Positions 34,663-43,003 of a stretch of 64,000 nucleotides of DNA are shown in pieces. The notes under the pieces are model-generated. The model was not told the origin of the DNA and made no database searches. It saw only the letters and a program-made list of their open reading frames with translations. Numbering within the stretch: the stretch's first letter is position 1; every line of letters starts with the position of its first letter. Origin of the DNA: Candidatus Bathyarchaeota archaeon (GTDB lineage Archaea; Thermoproteota; Bathyarchaeia; Bathyarchaeales; Bathycorpusculaceae); the NCBI GenBank assembly GCA_026014615.1, contig JAOZHZ010000027.1:82920-146919 (forward strand), written 5' to 3'. Position numbers and translations under genes: made by a program.

Positions 34663-34760
34663 GGGGCTGAGTGGGCTCTGGAGTGAATTTCCAACTTTGT
34701 TTGTTGGTTTTTCATTTCTTTCTCTCCTATAGGTTTCCGTTCCAGAGCCCCAGCAAACCC
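34663..34760 (+). ncRNA. Conserved structured 3' element, copy 4 (reference copy)
   Basis: Best-formed copy. Outer stems: GGG (34663-34665) with CCC (34758-34760), and GCTG (34666-34669) with CAGC (34751-34754), separated by AAA on the 3' side. An AGT bulge (34670-34672) precedes the main stem GGGCTCTGGA (34673-34682) / TCCAGAGCCC (34741-34750). Inside is the hairpin CCAAC (34691-34695) / GTTGG (34703-34707), then an unpaired U/C-rich strand containing TTTCTCTCC (34719-34727). Nine full copies exist in the window, eight behind intact propeller genes and one behind a decayed one, always in the same orientation and 37-73 bp after the stop. I know of no named RNA family with this shape. Confidence 0.75.
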
Positions 34761-35234
34761 CCAGAAATCCTTTTCGCCGGACGAACTAACACGGTTTTAG
34801 GTTTCAAGGAAACCGCGTCTTTTTCAGTTTGGCGCCTGCTCATTTAGTTGTGTTCCCCTCTCAAACTGTTACATGTAATAGTGGAGACAGGCGGCAGTGA
34901 ACATGCACCCATAACCCACACCCCATCCGCAAAACATGCGACATGCAGAAAGTGGAAAAACAACCCGCAACTCACACAACAAAACAAACAAAAAACAACC
35001 CACAAAACCAGAAAAACGAACCCAAACAAGCCGAAAAGAAGCAAAACAACCACACAAACCAAAAACACCCCTGTATAAACAAAACGTATATCAAATTGTA
35101 TAAACAAGCCGACCTACCCCCCCGTTTATTGCACGCAAACAAACTTTGAACTAAAATCAACGCACATTTTCGCAACACAACCCAGAAACCTTTAGAAAAA
35201 AGTTTTAAATATACAAGTTCAACTTTCCAATACC
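34761..35234 (+). other. Intergenic stretch with A/C-rich low-complexity segment
   Basis: From about 34910 to 35110 the + strand is very rich in A and C (runs such as AAACAAACAAAAAACAACCC) with almost no T or G. Frames on both strands here are products of this skew. A repeated TGTATAAACAA lies at about 35072 and 35098. TTTTAAATATACAAG (about 35203-35217) is the probable TATA box of the solute-binding gene that follows. Confidence 0.5.
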
Positions 35235-36083
35235 ATGTCTCGACGTTACGCCTATTACTTTCTAATCATTGTCCTCATAGTTTCATTGGCGGCAGCATCT
35301 GTATATGTTTTTAAAATTGGGCAGCAACCTACAAGCCCCCGTACTCTTACTTATTTCACTGAACAGTTTCCACCCTGCAACTACCAAGAAGATGGCATAG
35401 TGAAAGGAATTGCTGTTGATTTTTTAACTGAAATTACCGATAGACTGGGCAGCAAAGTAACATCTGATCAGGTTCAAATCGTTCCTTGGACAGAAGCGTA
35501 TCAAGCCACTCTTAACGGCGCGAGTACGGTTCTTTTTTCGACGGCGCGATTGCCTGCGCGAGAGCAGTTTTTCAAGTGGGCAGGACCCCTATTCACAGAC
35601 ACCTACGCCCTCTTCACCAGATGGGACAATGACGTCGAAATCAACGTCGCCAGCGATCTAAACGGATACCAAATCGGCGTAATCAAGGACTCCGCTGCTA
35701 TCACGCAACTCACCAACGCAGGAGTAGTTGAGAGCCAACTGGTATACTTCACAAACGCGTCGGCGATCGTAGATAACCTTTCAAGTGGTGAGATAGACTT
35801 TTGGTGTTACGCGCAAGTGGTTGGTCGAACTCTCACCGAACAGATAACCGGCAACTATTATGCTTTCAAAAACGCCTTCGAATTAAGCTATTATGACTAC
35901 TATTACGCGTTTAGCAAAGATGTACCCGACTCGACGGTAAACAGTTTCCAGCAGGCAATTGATGAGCTTAAACAAGAAAAGGATGCCTCCGGCACCTCCG
36001 TCTACGAACAAATCCTACAGCGCTATAGTCCAACCCAAGGAACAGCCACCTCCCCGAAGAACTCGTCGAATTCGTTCAAGTAG
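35235..36083 (+). CDS. Family 3 extracellular solute-binding protein (receptor part, frameshifted)
   Basis: 282 residues: an N-terminal membrane anchor (YYFLIIVLIVSLAAASVYVF), then a type 2 periplasmic-binding fold (LTYFTEQFPPCNYQEDGIVKG, VDFLTEITDRLG, QIVPWTEAYQATLNG, STARLPAREQFFKWAGPL, GYQIGVIKDSA, DFWCYAQVVG). This is the SBP_bac_3 pattern used for amino-acid or small-molecule binding. The last residues (PKNSSNSFK) are out of frame: after the CCCC run at 36052-36055 the other frame continues with a Cache-like domain. The intact protein was probably a binding-protein/Cache fusion. No ABC permease is adjacent. The leaderless start fits the TATA box about 25 bp upstream. Confidence 0.8.
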   Translation: MSRRYAYYFLIIVLIVSLAAASVYVFKIGQQPTSPRTLTYFTEQFPPCNYQEDGIVKGIAVDFLTEITDRLGSKVTSDQVQIVPWTEAYQATLNGASTVLFSTARLPAREQFFKWAGPLFTDTYALFTRWDNDVEINVASDLNGYQIGVIKDSAAITQLTNAGVVESQLVYFTNASAIVDNLSSGEIDFWCYAQVVGRTLTEQITGNYYAFKNAFELSYYDYYYAFSKDVPDSTVNSFQQAIDELKQEKDASGTSVYEQILQRYSPTQGTATSPKNSSNSFK

Positions 36084-36187
36084 CCTGCGAGTATGCGCAG
36101 CAAAACGGTCAAGAAACGGCTCTAAGCGAATTCAATAACCCAACGGGGCAATTCGTAGAAGGCGAACTATACATATTTGCCTATGAC

Positions 36188-36439
36188 ATGTCAGGCAACA
36201 CCCTAGCCCTTCCATTTCAACCAGACCTTATTGGCACAAATCGATGGAACGCAACAGACGCGAACGGAACCGCGTTTATTCAACACATAATCCAAACTGC
36301 GCAGTCTGGCGGAGGCTTTGTACGCTACTCATATTTGGACCCTGCAGACAACTTCACTGTAAAACCTAAAGTCAGCTACGTCATGATGGTAAATCAGGAT
36401 TGGCTCATCGGAGCAGGCATCTACGAAGCCCAAAAGTAA
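36188..36439 (+). CDS. Cache-type sensor domain fragment (continuation of the solute-binding gene)
   Basis: In this frame homology-like sequence begins at about 36056 (EELVEFVQVACEYAQQNG), upstream of the first ATG. It runs through YIFAYDMSGNTLALPFQPDLIG, RWNATDANGTAFIQHIIQTAQSGGGFVRYSYLDP and VSYVMMVNQDWLIGAGIYE. This is the extracellular Cache_2/single-Cache ligand-binding domain pattern found in chemoreceptors and kinases. It lacks its own start and signal sequence, so it is most likely the broken-off 3' half of 35235-36083, separated by one indel. Confidence 0.65.
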   Translation: MSGNTLALPFQPDLIGTNRWNATDANGTAFIQHIIQTAQSGGGFVRYSYLDPADNFTVKPKVSYVMMVNQDWLIGAGIYEAQK

Positions 36440-36728
36440 AAATCCTTCACAATACATGTTCCAAATTGTTGTTGCGTTCTTCGTAGTGTTCATGCTATCC
36501 TTAGTGTTCTTTTATGCGGGAAGGTTCCTTCAGAGGTCTCTCGTAGTTTTATGTTTTTATTTTATAAGTAATCTAAATTTTTAAAGCCTGTAGCCGCCAT
36601 TTTTCACTCTATCCAAGCCATATGTGTTTGTTCTTCGATATTTCGATAGCACAATGCGAGTTAGTTTAATCCTGTTTCTTACAAGCTAAGGTATAAGCGA
36701 TTTTATTATGGTTATTTTCTCTTATATC

Positions 36729-36778
36729 GGTTATAAAATGGGTTTGGTAAAGCTTATAAGTACTATATGCATTATAAG
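36729..36778 (+). promoter_or_regulatory. Promoter region with two TTATAAG repeats
   Basis: TTATAAAAT near 36731 can serve as the TATA box. TTATAAG occurs at 36754-36760 and 36772-36778, just before the start of the GHKL locus at 36797, and may be an operator or overlapping initiation signal. The rest of the 36440-36728 gap shows nothing recognisable. Confidence 0.35.
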
Positions 36779-36796
36779 CATTGTGTGGGGGGTTAT

Positions 36797-37264
36797 ATGC
36801 CGGAAGAGATAGTGACTATCGTTAAAATACCCTTATCAGAAATAGAGGGGTCGATTAGAGAAAAGTATGTGCTGCCATCAAAATTAACTGAAGCCCGAAT
36901 TGATGGAGCAAATCTTGTTCTGAGTTTTGTTCAAGACCCCGAAATGGCATTGGAAGAGGAAAAGCCTCCAGTTTCGCCTGCCTCTCAAGTACCACGGAGA
37001 ACAAGAAGACTTCGAAAAAAGAGAAATAGAATGAAAACAAGAGGCTGGATCGTAGTTGCCAGGATAACAAATTCTAGGGGGCAAAAATGCTCAATTTACA
37101 AACCTTTTATTGATGCTCTCCGAGGAAAACAATTGTCCGCTGAGGAACAGTGGAAAGCGGTAGAAAAAATTCTGAGATCAAACAAGAATAGGCCTACTGA
37201 GGATTCAATCAGGTATTTTCTTGACAATACATTGGAATATCTCGGTGGAGGGACTGAAAATTAA
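36797..37264 (+). CDS. Small basic partner protein of the GHKL ATPase
   Basis: 155 residues from ATG 36797, which follows a GGGGGG tract. An earlier ATG at 36767 has no site. The N-terminal 60 residues (EEIVTIVKIPLSEIEGSIREKY) are followed by a very basic central stretch (RRTRRLRKKRNRMKTRG) and a helical C-terminus (KCSIYKPFIDALRGKQLSAEEQWKAVEKILRSN). The basic stretch suggests nucleic-acid or phosphate binding. It overlaps the start of the ATPase gene by about 20 bp, so the two are probably coupled. No family recognised. Confidence 0.6.
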   Translation: MPEEIVTIVKIPLSEIEGSIREKYVLPSKLTEARIDGANLVLSFVQDPEMALEEEKPPVSPASQVPRRTRRLRKKRNRMKTRGWIVVARITNSRGQKCSIYKPFIDALRGKQLSAEEQWKAVEKILRSNKNRPTEDSIRYFLDNTLEYLGGGTEN

Positions 37265-38003
37265 AGACTTACTAAGTTTTTCATCGGCTCAGACTAAAGC
37301 ACAGCCTAATCTGGAAAACTTTTGTATTAGCTTAATCAAAGCTGAATCTGAGCTGGAAGTAATTTCTCTCTTGGAAAAGGTAGGGGTTTGGCATAACGAG
37401 GAAAATTGGGCCTTTTTTGGCAATAATGAGAACAATTTCTCTACTGTGGGGAATCAAGCTAGCTTTCCTGAGACTGCGATTGCCGAAAAGATAGTAAATT
37501 CAGTTGATGCTGTGTTAATGCGGGAATGTCTAAGGCTAAATATTGATCCAACAAGTTCTTTAGCGCCTCAAACAATAATTGAAGCAGTTGAGCATTTTTT
37601 TGGTATTAGTCAAGGTAGTCTCTCAAGAGTGGGTTCAGGTTCTCGTACAGAACTAGCAAAGAACATCTGTCTTGTTGCTACTGGAAGAAAAGAATCTCCC
37701 TGCTATGTTATCGCTGATTTAGGTGAAGGTCAAACGCCAAAGAAAATGCCTCAAACTCTGCTATCTCTATCAGCCTCAAACAAACTTAGGATCCCCTTTG
37801 TACAAGGTAAATTCAACATGGGTGGAACAGGAGTTTTGCGCTTTTGTGGACACAATAATTTGCAACTTATTGTTACCCGCAGGGATCCTCTGATTTTGTC
37901 AGACGATTCTGATGAAACCAAAGATTATTGGGGCTTTACTATTATTAGACGAGAAGACCCTGGCGGGTCGAAAAAGCTCAGCATATACCTATTTAGTAAT
38001 TAA
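37245..38003 (+). CDS. GHKL (Hsp90/MutL-type) ATPase, N-terminal part (frameshifted)
   Basis: From GTG 37245, overlapping the preceding gene. It carries the Bergerat fold: FPETAIAEKIVNSVDAVLM (N box), then YVIADLGEGQTPKKMPQTL (G1 box) and GKFNMGGTGVLRFCG (G2 box). The last residues, after the AAAAA run at 37971-37975, are out of frame. With one A removed the protein continues ...GGSKSSAYTYLVINGKIP... in the next frame. GHKL ATPases of this size beside a small basic protein occur in several phage-defence and DNA-repair contexts; the function here is not known. Confidence 0.75.
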   Translation: MEGLKIKDLLSFSSAQTKAQPNLENFCISLIKAESELEVISLLEKVGVWHNEENWAFFGNNENNFSTVGNQASFPETAIAEKIVNSVDAVLMRECLRLNIDPTSSLAPQTIIEAVEHFFGISQGSLSRVGSGSRTELAKNICLVATGRKESPCYVIADLGEGQTPKKMPQTLLSLSASNKLRIPFVQGKFNMGGTGVLRFCGHNNLQLIVTRRDPLILSDDSDETKDYWGFTIIRREDPGGSKKLSIYLFSN

Positions 38004-39612
38004 TGGAAAGATTCCAATGTTTAGCTCGAATTCACTACCGATTCTTCCTGGTGATTATCCAACAGCTTATCAAAACGGAATGGAGTGGGGAACATACATT
38101 AAACTTTACAATTACCAAATTTCTGGGAGTCTTAAGTCGATAGTTTCTTTTGACCTTTACGACCGTTTATGTTTATTGTTACCCAAAATAGCCCTCCCCG
38201 TACGGTTCTACGAACGACGAGAAGGCTACCGTGGGCATAGTATGGAGTCAACAATGGCTGGATTAAGCGTAAGACTTGATGAAGATAGAAATTCAAATCT
38301 AGAAGCAAACTTCCCCAGTTCCAGTGTTCTTAATATTTCTGGAGAAAAACTAGCTTGTCAGATTTTTGCCTTTAAGCCAGGCAAATCTGAAAAGTATATG
38401 AAAGACGAGGGCATAATTTTCACCGTTAACGGTCAAACCCATGGTAATATTTCAAAATCCTTCTTTGGGCGTAAAGCTGTCAAGCTGTCTTATCTTTCCA
38501 ATTCGATTTTGATAGCGGTTGACTGCTCGAACTTGAAAGGGCGCTCCAGAGAAGACCTTTTTATGAATAGCAGAGACCGTCTAAGTACCAATGATCTTAG
38601 ATATCAAATTGAAAGACAATTGGAGGAATTAATCTCAAAACATCCAGGACTCAAAGCACTGAGTGAAAGGCGACGAAGAGAAGAGATACAGAATAAATTT
38701 GAAGATTCTAAACCTTTGAAAGACGTGTTAGAAAAACTCATAAAAAAATCGCCAGAATTAGCATCCTTATTTATTCCTGGTTATAAACTGAAAAATCCTT
38801 TTGATTTTCGAGATGTTGGGCAGCAACAACAGGTTTGGGTTGGTGAAGAATTTCCTACATTTTTCAAATTAAAGCTAGATGGCGTTAAACAATGCCCAAT
38901 AAATCATAAATTTAGAGTTCAATATGAGACGAATGCTGCCAATGATTATTTCGATAGAGACAGATTGCCGGGAAAGTTTGAGCTTCACTTAGGTGACGAA
39001 AAAGTTGAGAATGTCCTTCATCTTTGGAATGGATTTGCAACACTGACAGTTCCTTTGCCTGAAAACATTTCAATTGGTAATCTTCTGGAATACAAATCAA
39101 TCGCGACAGACGAAACACAGTTTAGACCTTTTGAAAGTTACTTCAAAGTCAGAGTCTTACCCGAGGTCAAGGATCAGAAAACAATAATTGGTCAACGTAA
39201 AGCGCCCCCGTCTACACTTGATGGTAATGAACGAAAATCTCCTTCTGGGCTTTCCATGCCACATATCTGGGAAGTGAACAAGAATGAATGGTTTTTACAC
39301 CAATTTAACGACCACAGCGCGCTCAATGTCAAAGATGGGGGTGATGCAGGATACGATTTCTATGTGAATATGGACAATATCTACCTTTTATCAGAGATAA
39401 AAAGAAAGTCCGATATAGCGGCAAGACTTATACAAAACAGGTTCAAATATGCAATCTTCCTAATCGGCTTTGCTCTCTTAAAAGACAAGGCTGCAGAAGC
39501 TAAAGAGAATTCAAATAAAAATATTTTCAAAGAAATTTTTGAGGTGACAGCTAAACTCTCTCCGATTATTCTTCCAATGATTTCTTATCTGAGCGAATTA
39601 ACTGACGAGTGA
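37912..39612 (+). CDS. GHKL ATPase, C-terminal part (frameshifted)
   Basis: The genuine sequence in this frame starts at about 37976 (SSAYTYLVINGKIPMFSS) and is about 545 residues long. It holds the transducer-like region after the GHKL domain (GMEWGTYIKLYNYQISG, FYERREGYRGHSM), a helical segment (LRYQIERQLEELISKHPGLKAL), and a beta-rich domain. A C-terminal region has DAGYDFYVNMDNIYLLSEIKRKSD, whose D...ExK spacing could be a PD-(D/E)XK nuclease core but is too weak to assert. The joined protein would be about 795 residues. It lies next to tRNA-Pro, a common island insertion site. Confidence 0.7.
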   Translation: MKPKIIGALLLLDEKTLAGRKSSAYTYLVINGKIPMFSSNSLPILPGDYPTAYQNGMEWGTYIKLYNYQISGSLKSIVSFDLYDRLCLLLPKIALPVRFYERREGYRGHSMESTMAGLSVRLDEDRNSNLEANFPSSSVLNISGEKLACQIFAFKPGKSEKYMKDEGIIFTVNGQTHGNISKSFFGRKAVKLSYLSNSILIAVDCSNLKGRSREDLFMNSRDRLSTNDLRYQIERQLEELISKHPGLKALSERRRREEIQNKFEDSKPLKDVLEKLIKKSPELASLFIPGYKLKNPFDFRDVGQQQQVWVGEEFPTFFKLKLDGVKQCPINHKFRVQYETNAANDYFDRDRLPGKFELHLGDEKVENVLHLWNGFATLTVPLPENISIGNLLEYKSIATDETQFRPFESYFKVRVLPEVKDQKTIIGQRKAPPSTLDGNERKSPSGLSMPHIWEVNKNEWFLHQFNDHSALNVKDGGDAGYDFYVNMDNIYLLSEIKRKSDIAARLIQNRFKYAIFLIGFALLKDKAAEAKENSNKNIFKEIFEVTAKLSPIILPMISYLSELTDE

Positions 39613-39810
39613 TAAATCACCCTTTGGGCTCAATTTAGATTTGAAAATGGGCGAAAGGCATGTTGTATATACTTCGGGAAATAGAAGAAATACAAAAGTT
39701 TTGGCTTCAACTTGAGCCGAACATTCAAAATTTCTTAAAACAACTAATTACTCAGTTCTCAAACTGACCCTTTATTCATAATAATCAAACAACTGAAAAT
39801 AAGCTTCGAG

Positions 39811-39888
39811 TGGTGGGGCTGCCCGGATTTGAACCGGGGTCTATAGAGCCCAAGTCTACAAGCCTAGACCAAGCTAGCCGACAGCCCC
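39811..39888 (-). tRNA. tRNA-Pro (anticodon UGG)
   Basis: The acceptor GGGGCUG pairs with CAGCCCC, discriminator A, and CCA is encoded. The anticodon stem GUAGA/UCUAU carries the loop CUUGGGC, giving anticodon UGG. The T arm CCCGG-UUCAAAU-CCGGG is canonical and the D loop AGCUUGGUCU has the conserved GG. The D stem seems to contain one G-G mismatch. No intron is needed. Confidence 0.9.
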
Positions 39889-40298
39889 ATGCTGACGGGG
39901 ATTCAGAGAACATAATTTACCATGAACCATAAAAACCTTAGCCACGCGGCGCCGACGTATTGACCTTTTGGGTGCGTGTGCAGGCGCCTGTTCTGAAAAA
40001 CGCGTTAGACGTCAAGCCTTCACAATATGCCTATGTTGCTGCTCCTGCGAAATCCGCCTTTTCTTGCCTTTTCCTGACGTTTTGTGCCTTTTCCAGCCGC
40101 AAGAAACGCCCGTTTCAGGTTCCGAAGCGGGAAAGCAGCCCAAAACACAAACATCAAAACTATAGGGGGGAGGGTGTGTTTAAAGCACACAACGCTACTC
40201 TGCTAAAAGCGGAGCCCTGCTGCTTTAGCGGCTAGCGTCTTTTTGGAGTGTGTGTTTTCTGGTTTTGGGCTTTTCTGTTCTGAGAAAACTTGTTCTGG
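39889..40298. other. Intergenic stretch without supported gene
   Basis: Frames of 65-91 codons at 39960-40235 lack ribosome-binding sites and look like chance frames in C-rich sequence. No repeat or RNA that I recognise. Confidence 0.4.
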
Positions 40299-40586
40299 TT
40301 ACTTAGGTTCTTGGTTGTCTGGGTTGTTTGGGCTGTTTTTGGTAGGTTTGTTTAAGCCAAAGAATTTGAGCACTTTAATGCCTGTGGCAGATACAGTGTA
40401 GTGGGTCGCTTTTTTTCCACAAGATTGTTGATTTAGTATTTCTTGTTCAACCAAAAAATCCAGTTGTTCCTTTAACCTTTTGCTATCCGTTTTGGTTTGC
40501 TCTGATATCTGCAGAGGCGATAAGGGTCCTTGCTGGGCAACGATTTTGGTGATGATTACATATTCCTCTAGCTTTGTCGGTTTCAT
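40299..40586 (-). CDS. Small winged-helix regulator
   Basis: 95 residues: KLEEYVIITKIVAQQGPLSPLQISEQTKTDSKRLKEQLDFLVEQEIL (wHTH), then a wing (GKKATHYTVSATGIKVLKFFG) and a disordered tail rich in N, P and K. Typical of small archaeal DNA-binding proteins. It lies downstream of the UbiA gene on the same strand, 208 bp away, with an A/T-rich gap, so it may have its own promoter. Confidence 0.7.
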   Translation of the reverse strand: MKPTKLEEYVIITKIVAQQGPLSPLQISEQTKTDSKRLKEQLDFLVEQEILNQQSCGKKATHYTVSATGIKVLKFFGLNKPTKNSPNNPDNQEPK

Positions 40587-40794
40587 TCGGCTTCATGTTG
40601 TACTATCCGTAATGATGTTATAAATTTTAACGTAATCACCTGGCTCAACAAATCACGGGTGCGTGGCGAAAATAACGGTTTTTTGTTCTGTTGCATAGAC
40701 ACTGTTTGAATTTTGATTTTTTTTTTAAAAAAAGGCTGGTGCGATGATTTGGGGCGGAACGGTTTGTCTGAGTTGGGCGATGGATGTGGGGTCG

Positions 40795-41628
40795 TTAAAA
40801 GTGACGCATGTTCATGAGAATCACTATGGGAAACCATTGCCCATCTACTAAGACTTCCGCGAGTAGTCTAGGGCAGTTGCCTCTCATGAAATGCCAGATA
40901 AGCACGTAACTGTAGAAGACACCAAATCCCAGCGCAGGCAGGTAACTTATGAAGACACCTTCGATTCCACAAAAAACTAGCCAGACACATAATATACTGT
41001 TTGTAGCGATGAGAAAAAGTTTTGTTCTGCGTTTACCTAAAATTATTGGCAGGGTTTTCATTCCTGACGCCGCGTCGCCTTTTGTATCTAATGAATCGAA
41101 CAGAATGGTGTTTACAATCACTTGAATGAAGATGTAGGAAAAAACTAGCTCTATTCTTGGGGCAGACACCCAACCTGTGGTTAACGGTAAAAAGGTGCCT
41201 GATAGACTCCACGTAAAGGCGACAAACACGCTTTTCGCGCCAACAATTTCTTTAAGTCTAGGCAGCTTAGACGATATTTTGACACTGTACAAAAACCCCA
41301 CTATAATCGGGGTCATAAGGATTAAGAGGGCAAAGACGCTTACGGAGACCGCTATCATGAAGCTAACACTCATGGTCACGAGCGAAGGTATCACGTAGTA
41401 AGCCGTTGATTTTGTTGCCATTTCAGGTCGGTTGATTGCGTCTTCAGCCTTGTCTGTAGCCTTATTTAAGTTGTAAACGGAAAAAACTGCCAGAAATGAG
41501 GCAATTATTATCTTGGGGTTTATCGGAATGCCGTAGAGCAGATAACCAAAAAAAACTATGAGCGGGCCATCTATGGCAAGAAGGAGCGATGTGGAAGTAA
41601 GGAGGGTTGCAGTTTTTTTCCAAACCAT
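40795..41628 (-). CDS. UbiA-family prenyltransferase
   Basis: 277 residues with eight to nine membrane helices. The first acidic motif lies in YNLNKATDKAEDAINRPE (NxxxDxxED-type) and the second in DSLDTKGDAASGMKTLP, both typical of the UbiA superfamily, which attaches prenyl chains to aromatic or glycerol-phosphate acceptors. In archaea members make geranylgeranylglyceryl lipids, quinones or heme/chlorin side chains; which one applies cannot be told. It starts 12 bp after the FilR1-type regulator gene, so the two form an operon. Confidence 0.85.
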   Translation of the reverse strand: MVWKKTATLLTSTSLLLAIDGPLIVFFGYLLYGIPINPKIIIASFLAVFSVYNLNKATDKAEDAINRPEMATKSTAYYVIPSLVTMSVSFMIAVSVSVFALLILMTPIIVGFLYSVKISSKLPRLKEIVGAKSVFVAFTWSLSGTFLPLTTGWVSAPRIELVFSYIFIQVIVNTILFDSLDTKGDAASGMKTLPIILGKRRTKLFLIATNSILCVWLVFCGIEGVFISYLPALGFGVFYSYVLIWHFMRGNCPRLLAEVLVDGQWFPIVILMNMRHF

Positions 41629-41640
41629 ACTCAGCTCCCC

Positions 41641-42426
41641 TTACGTCATAGTTTCAGATGTAATGCTCCTGCTGGTTTTGAGGTACTCCAAAAAAAGTTG
41701 TTTCCCCCATTTGATAGCTTGGGGGCTAAGAGATACAAGGTCCATGCGGTCATCATATTCCCCGTTTAAGTTAAAGAGGCCTAACGAAAAGTTTTTCTCG
41801 GTGACCGTAAGCGCAATGTTCAGATTCTCTTGAAGATATATTTTGAGGGTTTCGCTTTCAACAGCTTTTTTGAGGTCCGCGGTTTCTACAGTGGAGTAGA
41901 TTTTGTTAAGAACGGGCGTGGTCAGTATGAGTTCTACAGTGTTACCTTGGCTAAGTAGGATTGCGATGGCTCTAACGTAATCGGGGTGGAATATGGGTGA
42001 GATGCCAACCACTTTTTTGGACATCATGAGGATTTGGAGGTATGTTTCGTAGACCTTTCCAAGCTCCACAGTGTCCGTTCGAATTAAGTAAGCGCCTTTG
42101 AGCGCACCAATTTTGGACATTAAGTTCAAGGGTATTGCAGACGTGTCATGGAGTAGCCAAAACTCTTTAAATTCTTTCAACACGTCAGCGGATTCAGCGA
42201 CTTCTTTGCATATCTGCGCAGATAACGTGCCCAATGATGTTAACCGATAGGTCCCAGCGGTTTTTGAGGTGAGCTTTTCTGCTTCGAACTCTTTTAAGAC
42301 ATGGAGGATTGTCGTTTCTCTGGCTGCAATTTCGGTTTTTAGTTCCGCTGTTTTCTTCTCTCCACTCAAAAGGCTCAGCAGGATTTTCAGCTTGAGTTCT
42401 GAACGGAGAGGTGCAAGATACTCCAA
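41641..42426 (-). CDS. FilR1-type (DUF1724) winged-helix regulator
   Basis: 261 residues from TTG 42426. The N-terminal wHTH is LRSELKLKILLSLLSGEKKTAELKTEIAARETTILHVLKEFEAEKL; the C-terminal domain (WLLHDTSAIPLNLMSKIGALKGAYLIRTD, GISPIFHPDYVRAIAILLSQGNTVELILTTPVLNKI) matches DUF1724, the ligand domain of FilR1. A TATA box on the minus strand (about 42454-42464) lies so close that the transcript should be leaderless. It probably regulates itself and the UbiA gene behind it. Confidence 0.85.
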   Translation of the reverse strand: MEYLAPLRSELKLKILLSLLSGEKKTAELKTEIAARETTILHVLKEFEAEKLTSKTAGTYRLTSLGTLSAQICKEVAESADVLKEFKEFWLLHDTSAIPLNLMSKIGALKGAYLIRTDTVELGKVYETYLQILMMSKKVVGISPIFHPDYVRAIAILLSQGNTVELILTTPVLNKIYSTVETADLKKAVESETLKIYLQENLNIALTVTEKNFSLGLFNLNGEYDDRMDLVSLSPQAIKWGKQLFLEYLKTSRSITSETMT

Positions 42427-42606
42427 GCAAATCCCGAGATGTAGTTGAGTGGGTTTATATTTAAGGGTTGGTTCGCGTTTGTGTATTAATGCAGCAGCTT
42501 GTGGGCTGGTTTTAATTGCTTAAACTGAGCAATTTTGCTTGTGGTTAACAAGATTTATATTGGGAGTTTGCTAACTTTTGGATTCTCAATGCCGAAAGGA
42601 GAATTG

Positions 42607-42840
42607 ATGGCGATAGATGGCTACTGGTATTCAAAGGCGCGTTTGCCAATTATAAAATGTGAGTGTGGCGCCGAGATTTTGCTGGTTCCAGATGTGTCTC
42701 TTATGAGTCACGCAATCGATGATCACGTTGAAAAACACAGAAAACTGGAATCTGATCCCGACAGAGCGGAAGCAGTAGCTGAACGGGTTCGAACGTTTCT
42801 GATTAAGCAGGTTTTAAAGAAAGCTGCCGCGCAAACATAG
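42607..42840 (+). CDS. Conserved-looking small protein with CEC and His residues
   Basis: 77 residues from ATG 42607, with AAAGGAG 5 nt upstream; frames from 42535 or 42589 lack this site. The sequence has IKCECGAEILLVPD and SHAIDDHVEKHRK, so two cysteines and three histidines that could bind a metal, then a helical tail (RAEAVAERVRTFLIKQVLKK). Function unknown. Confidence 0.6.
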   Translation: MAIDGYWYSKARLPIIKCECGAEILLVPDVSLMSHAIDDHVEKHRKLESDPDRAEAVAERVRTFLIKQVLKKAAAQT

Positions 42841-43003
42841 AGTTTAGATATCTGCGTGTGGTTAATCGAAAAGGATGTGGCTTAGTTCTGGTTTTTTTGT
42901 AGATACTTTTAGTCGTGGTTTAGAACGGTACCTTGATTAGCTAGAATAATCTTGGTATGTGAAGTCAATTAAGGCAAGTTAAGCTAGAAGGAAAAGTTAC
43001 GCG

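Noticed and set aside
34844-35107. 87-codon hydrophobic frame on the minus strand
   Set aside because: Produced by G/T-rich low-complexity sequence; Cys/Phe/Val runs are not a plausible protein.
39960-40235. 91- and 65-codon frames downstream of tRNA-Pro
   Set aside because: No start signals and overlapping each other in chance-like sequence.
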